Assembly (NCBI GenBank): GCA_020848545.1 | Contig: JADLHZ010000123.1 | Span: 1-64,000 of the forward strand | DNA from: Deltaproteobacteria bacterium | Lineage (GTDB): Bacteria > Myxococcota > JADLHZ01 | Length of the DNA stretch: 64,000 nt | Direction: 5' to 3' | Part shown: piece after piece, positions 34,424 to 42,725 of the stretch | How the letters are laid out: the number at the start of each line of letters is the position of its first letter | Numbering within the stretch: position 1 is the first letter of the stretch | Notes under the pieces: model-generated | The model's input: only the letters and a program-made list of their open reading frames with translations | Told to the model about the DNA's origin: nothing | The model's database searches: none | Translations under genes and position numbers: made by a program

Positions 34424-35344
34424 CTACTCGCGGACTTCGATGATCGCTTTGAGGCGCGTCGCCGCAGCGCGATCGTTCGCTTTCTGAAACACGTCGCTGC
34501 CGCGCTGGCGCTGCTCGATGACGTCTTGAGCGCCGCCGACGCGCGGCTTGTGATCACGGCTTTGCCCCGCGCCAGGGCCTTGGTTGTCACGCGGCGCGCC
34601 GCCGCCAGCGTTGCCCTTCGCCATGCGGTCGCGCGCGTTCGCCGCCGCTTTGTCGACCTTGTCGCCGATCGCCTTGCCGCCGTCGGCCGCGCGATCGTTG
34701 CGCCTGTCACCGCCGCCGCCGCCGCCGCTGCCGCGCGCTTGGTCGAGCAGCATCGCGGTTTGGCTCACGCCGAGATCGCGCACGGCGCGAAAGCCGTTGA
34801 GCCCGACGATCGCCGCCTTGCCGGCGCCGATGAGCCGCTGCTCGCCGCCCGCCTTCACGTTCACGCTGCCTTCGCCGACTTGGATCTCGCAGTCGCTGTC
34901 CGGCGATTGCATGAGCACGCCGAAGTTCGTGCCGCGCACACCGGCGACGGCGCTCGACGTCTGCACTTCGAAGCTGCTGTCGGACGAGAGGAGCTTCGAC
35001 ACGCTCGCCCACAAGCGGCCAACGACGAGCTTCACCGAGATGGTCTTCTTCTCGGCGCTCGCGTCGGAGCGGAGCTGCGCCATCTGCGCCTTCGAGTTCG
35101 CGCCGAGGCGAATCAGAGAGCGATCGTAGAGCCGCACGCGCGCTTGGCTCGAATCTTCGGTGATGACGGCGTCGGTCTCACGCACCTCGGTGCCGAGCGC
35201 CGCGGTGACGACCTCGCCGCTGCCGCGCTGCACTTTGACGACGCCTTGGATGTACACGATGACGGAGGGGGTCTGGGGGAGCTCGTCGGCGAACGCAGGG
35301 AGGGCGACGGCGAGCATGAGGAAGAGCGGTGCGATGAACTTCAT
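34424..35344 (-). CDS. FecR-domain periplasmic protein
   Basis: A 306-residue protein with a cleavable signal (MKFIAPLFLMLAVALPAFA). A FecR domain spans about 45-150: LYDRSLIRLGANSKAQ, then the conserved FEVQTSSAVAGVRGTNFGV. The second half is Gly/Arg/Asp-rich and disordered. The FecR domain here is not paired with a sigma factor or receptor. FecR-domain proteins beside TPR/barrel proteins are a recurrent envelope arrangement in Proteobacteria. ATG 35344 is chosen with GGAGG upstream, and TAGAGT further up is a -10 candidate. Confidence 0.87.
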   Translation of the reverse strand: MKFIAPLFLMLAVALPAFADELPQTPSVIVYIQGVVKVQRGSGEVVTAALGTEVRETDAVITEDSSQARVRLYDRSLIRLGANSKAQMAQLRSDASAEKKTISVKLVVGRLWASVSKLLSSDSSFEVQTSSAVAGVRGTNFGVLMQSPDSDCEIQVGEGSVNVKAGGEQRLIGAGKAAIVGLNGFRAVRDLGVSQTAMLLDQARGSGGGGGGDRRNDRAADGGKAIGDKVDKAAANARDRMAKGNAGGGAPRDNQGPGAGQSRDHKPRVGGAQDVIEQRQRGSDVFQKANDRAAATRLKAIIEVRE

Positions 35345-35367
35345 AGGCGGACGGCCTCCATCCTGAA

Positions 35368-35421
35368 TGATCACTCTAACCCGCTACGCGGCCGAAGGTT
35401 GTGATCCACGATACGTGATCA
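35368..35421. promoter_or_regulatory. Three GTGATC half-sites upstream of the FecR gene
   Basis: TGATCAC (35368-35374), GTGATC (35401-35406) and GTGATCA (35415-35421) occur in the gap between the barrel and FecR genes. The outer two are inverted relative to each other. The same core forms a palindrome before sctV at 61808-61817. Operator function is inferred. Confidence 0.35.
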
Positions 35422-37089
35422 ATATTGCCCGATCAGCGTCAGACCCACCACGTGGCGGCGGTAGGTATAGAGATCATAAGGAGTTCGGTCGCCGTTTTGG
35501 AAGGCATCGTTGTGCGTGTAGGTGTAGCTCGCCTGGATGCCGAAATAACGCACGATGTTGTAGCGCACGTTGAGCGCCACCTCGTAGCGTTGCTCGGCGC
35601 GGATCGGCGTTGCTTGGCTGTAGAAGCGGAAGTTCAAGCTGCCCACCGCGCCGATGCTCAAGAGCTCCTTGTAGCGAAAGCGCAGGATCGCCGACGCACG
35701 CGCGCCGTGCAGCCGAAAGTTCTTACCGGTCGTGTGCTCGTTGTCATAGGCAGCGCTGGCGCTCGCGTCGAACCACCAGAACGGCACGCTATAATAGAGG
35801 CCGCCTGAGTAGATCATGCCGTCGCGATCGTTGGCGGTCGTCGGCGGGCTCAAGCGCGGGTCGATGAACGAGCGGAACTCGACGTTGCCCACGAGATAGA
35901 GGGAGTGGCGCGGCCAAAAGCTGACGCCGACGAAGGGCGCGCCGCCGATCGACTCGATGAGGTGCGTGCGAAACGCCGCCGTCCAGGTGCCGCGGTAGTT
36001 GGCGTCGACGCCGAATTCGAGCTTCACCTTGTCGCCGAAGCCGCTGAAGAAGCCGACGCGCGCCGCCGGCCCGCCGAAGTCGAACCCGCGGAGGCTCGCC
36101 CGATCGTGGTTCGCGTTCAGGAACTCGCCTTCGATCTCGAGCGTGAACTTCTCCGAGGCGACGGGTCGAAAGGTGGCGCGCAGGTTTTCGACGAAACGAA
36201 AGCCCGAGCGTGGCTCCGGCAAGAGCTGCGCTTGCACGTCGGGATCGTTCGGATCCGGCGCGTTTTGCAGGACGGTCGAGTTCAAGCCCGCCGCGCTGGC
36301 CGCGCCGATCGACACGTTCGTGTCGTACTCCGTCGCAAAGTCCAAGCGCACGTTGAACCACGGCATGTAGCGATCGGCCCCGGCGCTGCTTTCGCCGCCG
36401 CTCGTCGCGAGCCCCGCCAACGGCTGCAGCTTCGCCTTCAGCTCCGGCGTCGGCGCGATGGGCAGCGCTTCTTTGGCGTAGCTGCCGGCCTGCGGATCGT
36501 CGAGCTGCGCCGCCACGATCGCGTGGTAGGCCGCCGCATAGGCCGCGGTGACGTCGTCTCCTTTTCGTGCCGCGTCGAAGCGCGCCTTGGCCGTTGGATA
36601 GTCGTCGCTTTCGAGCGCGATGAGGCCGAGGTAGTGCGCGGCGCGCAGATCGATCGGGTTCTTTTCCAGATAGCCTTCGAAGGCCATCTTCGCTTCGGTC
36701 GCGCGCTTCATCGTGTAGAGCAAGAGCGCGCGTTCGTAAGGCGCGAGCGGGTGCGCGGGGTTCAACTGCACGGCGCGGTTCAGGTGCTGCAGCGCGAGGT
36801 CTTGATTGTTCTGCGCCTCTTCGAAGCGCGCCGAGGCGAACCAAACATCGGCGTCGTCCGGCACGAGCTCGCGCGCATAAGCGTAGAGGTTCCGCGCGGC
36901 TTTGACGTCTTCCGTTTGCTCGGCCTCGGCGATGGCGATGTCAGCCTCGACCGAGCGCTCGAACGCCTCCTTGCCTTCGGCGGCATGGAGCACGCCTGGG
37001 GTGACAATGATGGCGAGCGCGAAAGCGAAAATCCCTCTATCGAAAGCCCGCTTGCGTTTGCTAAGCCCCTCGCATCGCTGGTCGCACAT
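35419..37089 (-). CDS. TPR-repeat protein with C-terminal outer-membrane beta-barrel
   Basis: A 556-residue envelope protein. A hydrophobic signal (GIFAFALAIIVTPGVLHA) is preceded by a basic stretch. TPR-like helices cover about 50-235, for example DLALQHLNRAVQLNPAHPLA. From about 245 the sequence alternates like a barrel (VRLDFATEYDTNVSIG through YEVALNVRYNIVRYFG) and ends ...VVGLTLIGQY with a terminal aromatic. Such proteins include polysaccharide exporters and the Slam/DUF560 group; I cannot choose between them. ATG 37089 is used because the longer frame overlaps the divergent gene. Confidence 0.78.
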   Translation of the reverse strand: MCDQRCEGLSKRKRAFDRGIFAFALAIIVTPGVLHAAEGKEAFERSVEADIAIAEAEQTEDVKAARNLYAYARELVPDDADVWFASARFEEAQNNQDLALQHLNRAVQLNPAHPLAPYERALLLYTMKRATEAKMAFEGYLEKNPIDLRAAHYLGLIALESDDYPTAKARFDAARKGDDVTAAYAAAYHAIVAAQLDDPQAGSYAKEALPIAPTPELKAKLQPLAGLATSGGESSAGADRYMPWFNVRLDFATEYDTNVSIGAASAAGLNSTVLQNAPDPNDPDVQAQLLPEPRSGFRFVENLRATFRPVASEKFTLEIEGEFLNANHDRASLRGFDFGGPAARVGFFSGFGDKVKLEFGVDANYRGTWTAAFRTHLIESIGGAPFVGVSFWPRHSLYLVGNVEFRSFIDPRLSPPTTANDRDGMIYSGGLYYSVPFWWFDASASAAYDNEHTTGKNFRLHGARASAILRFRYKELLSIGAVGSLNFRFYSQATPIRAEQRYEVALNVRYNIVRYFGIQASYTYTHNDAFQNGDRTPYDLYTYRRHVVGLTLIGQY

Positions 37090-37091
37090 GA

Positions 37092-38210
37092 GTGCCTTGG
37101 GGATACCGTAGATTGCTGGACGTTCCAAACTTTCGTCGGGCGCGCGCATACCTTTGCCTACCCGTGGCGGTCGTACTCGTCGCGGCGGCGGCGGGCAGTG
37201 TCTCGGCCTACGACAAGAGCGAGGGCGAAGCCTTTCACGACGCGTACTGGCGCTGCGAGCGCTTGGCGAAGGCGAAGGACGACCCCAAGCGCTTCAGTGC
37301 AGCCCGGGCATGCGTCTTTCCGCTGATCGACCAAGCCAAGAAGAAGAAGACCAAGGCCGAGCTCGCGTATCGGGCGTGCGAGTGGCTCGAGAAGGCCGCC
37401 GATGAGGATGTCGTGAAGCTCGGCGAAGCGCGCGCGGCGTTCCTGCAAGTCGGCGTCACTTACGTTGGCGAAGAGATGGCGGCGCGGGCGCGCTTTCGGG
37501 CGGCGCGGCTCTTGGAAGATGCGCTCGGTGATCCTGCGCGCGCCGACGCCGAGTACCGCGCGATCATCCGCGACGCGCCGAACGCGATCGCCGCGTTGAA
37601 CGCCCTCGTGCACGTCGAGCAGGCGCTGCCATCGAACGACGCTCGCGTGCAGCTCTACGAACGCGAGCTCACCGCGCGGCCGCACACCGCGCTCGCTCCG
37701 GTGCTGCTCACGCGCATGGGCCACGCGGCGCTCGCGTCGCCGCAGCTCGCCGCGCGCGCGGTGAAGGTGTTCGACGTGCTCTCACGGCAGGATTCGGCGA
37801 AGAGCGACGACGCCTTGTACTTTGGCGCCAAAGCCCGGGTGATGACCGGCGACTACCCGGGCGCCATCGCCGCGCTCGAAAAGCTCTGCGCCACGAAGGA
37901 GACGACGCCGATCCCGAAGCAGCTTTTGCCGGGCGACCTGCACTCGAGCCGCATGGACGACGCGCGCTTCTTGCTCGGCGAGATCATGCGCGACAGCCTG
38001 GGCGACGATCGCCGCGCCGAGCATCACTTCCGTTTGCTCGTCGAGGAGTCGCCCGCGAGCCGCCTCGTCGACGACGCGCTGCAGGCCGTCGCGGCGATGC
38101 ACCTCGTGCGTGGCGATCGCAAGGCGGCTGCGGGCGTTTACAAGGAGCTCTTGAAGCTGCGGCCGAACTCGCGCTTCAAGAAGGCCGCCGCGGAGCTCGG
38201 TGTCTTGTGA
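37092..38210 (+). CDS. Periplasmic TPR protein (start uncertain)
   Basis: A 372-residue protein if begun at GTG 37092. A signal peptide with core YLCLPVAVVLVAAAAGSVSA ends near residue 40, so the real start may be TTG 37113 or GTG 37161. The mature part has many short helical repeats (TPR/SEL1 type), such as RAARLLEDALGDPARADAEY and EHHFRLLVEESPASRLVDDALQ. This suggests a periplasmic scaffold. It overlaps the first Mla-like ATPase gene as GTGA, so it belongs to that operon and may be an accessory factor of the transporter. Confidence 0.75.
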   Translation: MPWGYRRLLDVPNFRRARAYLCLPVAVVLVAAAAGSVSAYDKSEGEAFHDAYWRCERLAKAKDDPKRFSAARACVFPLIDQAKKKKTKAELAYRACEWLEKAADEDVVKLGEARAAFLQVGVTYVGEEMAARARFRAARLLEDALGDPARADAEYRAIIRDAPNAIAALNALVHVEQALPSNDARVQLYERELTARPHTALAPVLLTRMGHAALASPQLAARAVKVFDVLSRQDSAKSDDALYFGAKARVMTGDYPGAIAALEKLCATKETTPIPKQLLPGDLHSSRMDDARFLLGEIMRDSLGDDRRAEHHFRLLVEESPASRLVDDALQAVAAMHLVRGDRKAAAGVYKELLKLRPNSRFKKAAAELGVL

Positions 38211-38959
38211 CCTTGGCGGCGACCAACCTCGGCTTCGGCTTCGGCCGCCGCGCGCTGTTTTCGCGGCTCGCGCTGAGCATCGCGCCCGGCGAGATCGTCG
38301 GGCTCATCGGGCCACCCGAGGCAGGAAAGAGCGTGCTCTTGAAGCTGCTCTCCGGCTTGCTCGATCCGAGCGCCGGTGAGGTCACGCTCGACGGCCAGTC
38401 GTTCGCCGGCAAGAGCGAGGCCGAACGTTATCCCCTCCGCCGCCACATCGGCATGCTCTTTCAGAACACCGCGCTCTTCGACTCGCTCACGATCTACGAC
38501 AACGTCGCGTTCCCGCTGCGCGCGCTAGTCCGCATGGGCGACGCGATCGATGAGGGCGCGATCGATCGCCGCGTGAAGGAAGCGTTGGCATCCGTCGGCC
38601 TGATCGATTCGGCGCACCAGTTTCCGCACGAGCTCTCGGGCGGCATGAAGAAGCGCGCCGGCCTCGCCCGCGCCACGGTGACGAAGCCGCGCTACTGCTT
38701 TTACGACGAGCCCACGGCCGGCCTCGATCCCGTGACGTCGGCGAAGATCTACGCGCTGATCCGCGCGCACATCGAGCGCGACGGCGCCGGCGCGCTCATC
38801 ATCTCGAACGAGCTCGACACGCTGCTCCCTGCCTGCCATCGCGTGCTCATGCTCTACGACGGGGCCCTCGTTTTCTCGGGAACGCCGGCCGAGCTCGAGC
38901 GCGCGAGCCATCCAGCCGTGCGCCAGTTCGCCACCGGCGCCAACGAAGGACCGTTATGA
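38207..38959 (+). CDS. MlaF-like ATPase A (H-loop His replaced by Asn)
   Basis: A 250-residue ABC ATPase of the MCE/Mla lipid-transport group. Walker A is GPPEAGKS (35-42), Q-loop MLFQNTALFDS, signature LSGGM (143-147) and Walker B YCFYDEP (163-169) with catalytic Glu. The switch region reads IISNELD, so the H-loop His is Asn201 (codon AAC at 38807). The C-terminal RQFATGANEGP is the MlaF-type tail. With its own signature intact but no H-loop His, it would supply Walker motifs to a degenerate site when paired with ATPase B. GTGA overlap with the TPR gene and ATGA overlap with permease 1. Confidence 0.92.
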   Translation: MTLAATNLGFGFGRRALFSRLALSIAPGEIVGLIGPPEAGKSVLLKLLSGLLDPSAGEVTLDGQSFAGKSEAERYPLRRHIGMLFQNTALFDSLTIYDNVAFPLRALVRMGDAIDEGAIDRRVKEALASVGLIDSAHQFPHELSGGMKKRAGLARATVTKPRYCFYDEPTAGLDPVTSAKIYALIRAHIERDGAGALIISNELDTLLPACHRVLMLYDGALVFSGTPAELERASHPAVRQFATGANEGPL

Positions 38960-39726
38960 GCGCCTTGGTCCGCAGGCTCGGCGCGCCCGTGACCTCCGCC
39001 GCAAGAGACGCCGGCGGCATGACGTTGATCGCCTGGCGTGCGTTGCGCGCGTTGTATCCCTTGAACATCGAGCGCGAAGAGCTCGTGCGGGCGATGTATA
39101 AATTCGGCTACATGTCGCTGCCGATCGTCGCGGTCACGGCGTTCTTCGCCGGCGGCATCATGGTGCTGCAAGCGGCGATGTACGTGGCCCAGTACGGCGC
39201 GTACACCTTCGTCGGTTGGGCCGCGGGCTTCGTCACGCTGCGCGAGATGGGCCCCTTGCTCATCGGCCTGATGTTCTCGGGCCGCGTCGGCGCCAACAAC
39301 GCCGCCGAGCTCGCGACGATGACCATCACCGAGCAGGTCGACGCGCTCCGCGTGTTGGCGATCGATCCCTTCCGCTACCTCGTCGTGCCGCGGCTCTTTG
39401 CGATGATCGTGATGCTCTTCTGCCTGACGGCGATCGGCGACCTCGTGGCGATCGGCGGTGGCGCCTTGATCGCGCGCCTGGTGCTCGGCATCGAGTTTCG
39501 CCTGTTCTTCGACAGCGTCAGCGCGATGGTGGTGATGGGCGATCTGACCATCGGGCTCGTGAAGTCCGCCGTCTTCGGCCTCGCGATCGGCGTCGTCTCG
39601 AGCCACTTCGGCCTCACGGTGAAGGGCGGCGCCCGCGGCGTCGGCCACGCCGTCAACGCTTGTGTCGTCGGCAACGCGATCCTGATCTTCGTCGTCGACT
39701 ACTTCATCACGGCGCTCGGCACATGA
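38956..39726 (+). CDS. MlaE-like permease 1
   Basis: A 256-residue MlaE/DUF140-family inner-membrane permease with an amphipathic N-terminal helix and about five membrane segments. The coupling region VGANNAAELATMTITEQVDAL has the conserved E-x-x-x-M-x-x-x-E-Q-x-D-A-L pattern that docks on MlaF. It is a clear paralogue of the next gene, but only the coupling and core helices match well. Overlaps both neighbours by 4 bases (ATGA), implying coupled translation. Confidence 0.93.
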   Translation: MSALVRRLGAPVTSAARDAGGMTLIAWRALRALYPLNIEREELVRAMYKFGYMSLPIVAVTAFFAGGIMVLQAAMYVAQYGAYTFVGWAAGFVTLREMGPLLIGLMFSGRVGANNAAELATMTITEQVDALRVLAIDPFRYLVVPRLFAMIVMLFCLTAIGDLVAIGGGALIARLVLGIEFRLFFDSVSAMVVMGDLTIGLVKSAVFGLAIGVVSSHFGLTVKGGARGVGHAVNACVVGNAILIFVVDYFITALGT

Positions 39727-40511
39727 TCGCTTTGACGCAGCTGCTCGGCGCACAAACGATCTGGCTCTTCGAGCAGTTCCTCGGCCTACGCTCGCTGTTT
39801 TGGCGCACCGTGGCCTCGCTCCTGCGCCGCCGCTTCCGGCGCAGCGAAGTCATCGAGCATGCGTACAACTTCGCGAACAAGAGCCTGCTCTTCCTCTTCG
39901 TCACGATGGGCTTCGTCGGCATGATCATGGTCTTCCAAGCGTGCTTCCAGGCGCAGCGCTTGCTCGGCGACATGACGCTCATCGGCCCGGCCTTCTTGCA
40001 GCTCGTCATCCGCGAGTTCGCGCCGACGATCGGCGGCCTGATGATCGCCACGCGCGTCGGCGCCGGCATCGCCGCCGAGATCGGCAGCATGAACGTCACC
40101 GAGCAGATCGACGCCTTGCGCATGAACGGCGCCGATCCCGTCGATCACTTGGTGGCACCGCGCATCCTCGCCGGCGTGGTCACGATGTTGAGCCTCGGCA
40201 TCTTCGGCGCGCTCTTCATGTTCCTCGTCGGCGGCGTGACGGCGAAGGCGGCGTTCTCGGTGCCCTACTCCACCTTCTTCAACATGGGCCTGATCAAGCC
40301 GCTCGACGTCATGTCGTTTCTGAACAAGTGCGTCGTCTACGGCTTCGTCATCCCGCTCGTCGCGGCGCACGCCGGCTTCGTCGCGCGCGGCGGCTCCGAG
40401 GGCGTCGGCTCGGCCACCACGCGCTCGGTCATCGAGTGCTCGCTGTGGATCCTGATGTTCGATCTCGGCATCGGCGCGTTCTACTTCATCCTGCAGCGGG
40501 CGATCGGGTGA
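39723..40511 (+). CDS. MlaE-like permease 2
   Basis: A 262-residue second MlaE-family permease. The coupling motif is AAEIGSMNVTEQIDALRMNG, preceded by REFAPTIGGLMIATRVGAG. Its N-terminus is longer and more basic (ASLLRRRFRRSEVIEHAY) than permease 1. E. coli MlaE acts as a homodimer. Having two different permeases directly side by side, each beside its own ATPase, argues for a heterodimer here. GTGA overlap with ATPase B. Confidence 0.93.
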   Translation: MIALTQLLGAQTIWLFEQFLGLRSLFWRTVASLLRRRFRRSEVIEHAYNFANKSLLFLFVTMGFVGMIMVFQACFQAQRLLGDMTLIGPAFLQLVIREFAPTIGGLMIATRVGAGIAAEIGSMNVTEQIDALRMNGADPVDHLVAPRILAGVVTMLSLGIFGALFMFLVGGVTAKAAFSVPYSTFFNMGLIKPLDVMSFLNKCVVYGFVIPLVAAHAGFVARGGSEGVGSATTRSVIECSLWILMFDLGIGAFYFILQRAIG

Positions 40512-41248
40512 TCCGCTTCGAGCACATCAAGAAGTCGTTCGGCGAGAAGGTCGTGCTCGACGACGTCTCGTTCGACATCCCGAAGGGCCGCGTGCAGTTC
40601 GTCATCGGCATGTCGGGCACCGGCAAGAGCGTGCTCATGAAGCACCTCGTCGGCCTCTTGAAGCCGGACAGCGGCGACGTGTGGCTCGACGGCGAGAACA
40701 TCACGCGCCTCACCGAGCGCGAGTTCTACCGGGTGCGCAAGAAGTGCGGCATGGTCTTTCAACACTCGACGCTCTTCGACTCGATGACCATCCTCGAGAA
40801 CATCGCCATGCCGATCCGCAAGCACTTCGCGCTCGACTCGAAGGCGGCGAACGCCCGCGCGATGGAGGCGCTCGAGCTCGTGCACCTGGGAAAAGAGGCG
40901 AAGCGCCTGCCACCGGAGCTCGGCGCCGGCGTGAGGAAGCGCGCCGCGATCGCCCGCGCCTTGGCGTTGAAGCCCGACTACTTGATCTACGACGAGCCGA
41001 CGACCGCGCTCGACCCCATCGCCGCGCGGCGCATCGACGGCCTCATCCGCGAGATGAGCGACAAGACGGGCGTCACCAGCTTGGTCGTCTCGCACGACGT
41101 GCGCAGCATCTTCGCCATCTCGGACTCGGTGGCGTTCCTCTATCGCTCGAAGCTGCAGTTCCTCGGCACGCCGGCGGAGCTGAAGGCGACGACGGATCCC
41201 ATCGTGAAGCAGTTCATCAACGGCCTCTCGCAGGGTCCGATCACGTGA
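40508..41248 (+). CDS. MlaF-like ATPase B (degenerate signature LGAG)
   Basis: A 246-residue ABC ATPase. Walker A is GMSGTGKS (34-41), Q-loop MVFQHSTLFDS, Walker B YLIYDEP (158-164) and an intact H-loop VVSHD with His196. The signature is LGAGV (138-142) in place of LSGGM. This is the mirror of ATPase A, which keeps the signature and loses the His. In a heterodimer the B Walker/His plus A signature would form the one consensus hydrolysis site. The C-terminal KQFINGLSQGPIT is the MlaF-type tail. Start GTG 40508. Confidence 0.92.
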   Translation: MIRFEHIKKSFGEKVVLDDVSFDIPKGRVQFVIGMSGTGKSVLMKHLVGLLKPDSGDVWLDGENITRLTEREFYRVRKKCGMVFQHSTLFDSMTILENIAMPIRKHFALDSKAANARAMEALELVHLGKEAKRLPPELGAGVRKRAAIARALALKPDYLIYDEPTTALDPIAARRIDGLIREMSDKTGVTSLVVSHDVRSIFAISDSVAFLYRSKLQFLGTPAELKATTDPIVKQFINGLSQGPIT

Positions 41249-41685
41249 GCCTGAGCTGGGGCGGCGTCGCGAGCTTCGTGTTCTTCAGCGTCTGGCCGGT
41301 GCCGGGCATCGTCGCCAGCATCCCGCTCGCGATCCTGAAGCTCGACTATCCGCCGCTCATCGTGCCGCTCGTGGCGACGCCCCTGGCGTTCATTCAGGTG
41401 CTGCTCGTCGACGTCGCGTGGACGCAATTGCAACGCTGGAAGCCGGTGAGGAACGTGCTCGAGAAGAAGCGCTCGCCTCGCCTCGATCGCATCCTGCAAA
41501 GTGGCGGCTCGTTTTGGCCGGTGTTTCTCGGCACCCCGTTTCTCGGCCCTGGGCTGGTCATGATCTTCATGCGCTACGCGAACATCTCGCTGAAGAAGGT
41601 GGGCGTGCCGATCTTCCTCTCGATCTTCGCGGTGGCGCTGGTGCTGACGGCGCTGTGCGTTTTCATCCCGGCCTGGTTCACCTAA
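41245..41685 (+). CDS. Small membrane protein, possibly small-multidrug-export-like
   Basis: A 146-residue protein with four predicted membrane segments, starting at GTG 41245, which overlaps the ATPase B stop. The topology and the segment IVASIPLAILKLDYPPLIVPLV are weakly like COG2426 small multidrug export proteins, but the match is not decisive. The segment GTPFLGPGLVMIFMRYANIS is distinctive. Co-translation with the Mla-like genes makes it a candidate accessory subunit. No MCE (MlaD) domain is present here or elsewhere in the operon. Confidence 0.7.
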   Translation: MSLSWGGVASFVFFSVWPVPGIVASIPLAILKLDYPPLIVPLVATPLAFIQVLLVDVAWTQLQRWKPVRNVLEKKRSPRLDRILQSGGSFWPVFLGTPFLGPGLVMIFMRYANISLKKVGVPIFLSIFAVALVLTALCVFIPAWFT

Positions 41686-41726
41686 TTCAACTGGACGCCC
41701 GCGCGCGCAGGCCGCAAAATAGAAGG

Positions 41727-42725
41727 ATGCGCGCCGTCGTCCCGATCGTCCTTTGCCAGTGCTTGGCCGCGTGCAGCCTGCGCCCGCTCGTCGTCCCGAT
41801 GCACGGCGGCGCCTTTGCGATGACCAAGCAGGACGGCTTCTCGCTCGTCGCCGACGCTGGCGCGTGGGATGGCTATCCGTCGGACTTGGAAGACATGGCG
41901 ACGCCGGTCGCGGTGGAGCTGCGCAACGACACCGGCCGCGAGATCCGCTTCAAGCTCGCCGACGCGACGCTCACCGACGACAAGGGCCGCGCGTATCAGG
42001 CCTGGCGCGTCGAAGGCCCTGAAGATCGCGCCGGCCAGCCGCAGCCGAAGCAAGATCTCGGCGTCGAGCCCGAGGACGCGCCGAGCGAGCAGCCGTCGTC
42101 GCAGCCGTCGAAGTCGAAGACACCGACCGAGTGGCCAGCGCCGCCCGCCGCTACAAAGGTGCAATCGATCGACTCGGACGGCGCGCCCGCCGCGCCTGTG
42201 CCAGCCGTCTATCATCCGGGCGAAGACGCGCTGATCACGCCGGCTGCGCGCGGACCCGGTGCGCCGCCACGCTTCGGTGGCTACCGGCCTCCTGGCGGCG
42301 GTTACCGGCCCGGCGGGGGCTATCGTGCGCCCGGCGGTTATCGCGGCCCTGGACACTACCGGGGTCCCAACGTTTATCGGGGTCCCGGCGTCTACGTCGG
42401 CCCGCGCGTGTACGTTGGCCCGAGCTACTCTCCTTATTACTACTCGCCCTGGTACTCGGGCTGGAGCTTCGGCTGGGGCGGCGGCTACTACGGCAACTAT
42501 TACGGCGGGTACTACCGAGGCTCGCCGCCGCCGCGTTATGACGACGTCGCGCGCCTGGCGATCAAAGACACGTTGATCGAGCCAGGCGGCGTCACCCGCG
42601 GCTTCATCTACTTCGAGCGCGCGACCGACGTCGCCGAGTCACTCACGCTGCACGTGCCGCTGCGCGATGCCAGCACGAATGAAGTCGTGTCCGAGCTGAA
42701 GGCAGTGTTCATCGTTCAGCGCTAG
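41727..42725 (+). CDS. Lipoprotein with Gly/Tyr/Arg-rich repeats
   Basis: A 332-residue lipoprotein (MRAVVPIVLCQCLAAC, lipobox LAAC). An N-terminal beta-rich part (about 20-95) and a C-terminal part (about 270-332) flank a Pro/Gly/Tyr/Arg region with imperfect repeats such as GGYRPPGG, GGYRAPGG and YRGPGVYVGP, then a Tyr-rich stretch. Such segments are often disordered and surface-exposed or phase-separating. GAAGG sits directly before the ATG, and AAAATAG upstream is a weak -10. Its stop overlaps the convergent amidotransferase stop by 4 bases. Confidence 0.75.
   Translation: MRAVVPIVLCQCLAACSLRPLVVPMHGGAFAMTKQDGFSLVADAGAWDGYPSDLEDMATPVAVELRNDTGREIRFKLADATLTDDKGRAYQAWRVEGPEDRAGQPQPKQDLGVEPEDAPSEQPSSQPSKSKTPTEWPAPPAATKVQSIDSDGAPAAPVPAVYHPGEDALITPAARGPGAPPRFGGYRPPGGGYRPGGGYRAPGGYRGPGHYRGPNVYRGPGVYVGPRVYVGPSYSPYYYSPWYSGWSFGWGGGYYGNYYGGYYRGSPPPRYDDVARLAIKDTLIEPGGVTRGFIYFERATDVAESLTLHVPLRDASTNEVVSELKAVFIVQR

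Noticed and set aside
31850-35404. A 1184-codon open frame on the plus strand across deoC, the large lipoprotein and the FecR gene
   Set aside because: It has low-complexity Arg/His composition, crosses three recognisable minus-strand genes and has no start signal. It is a GC-rich shadow.
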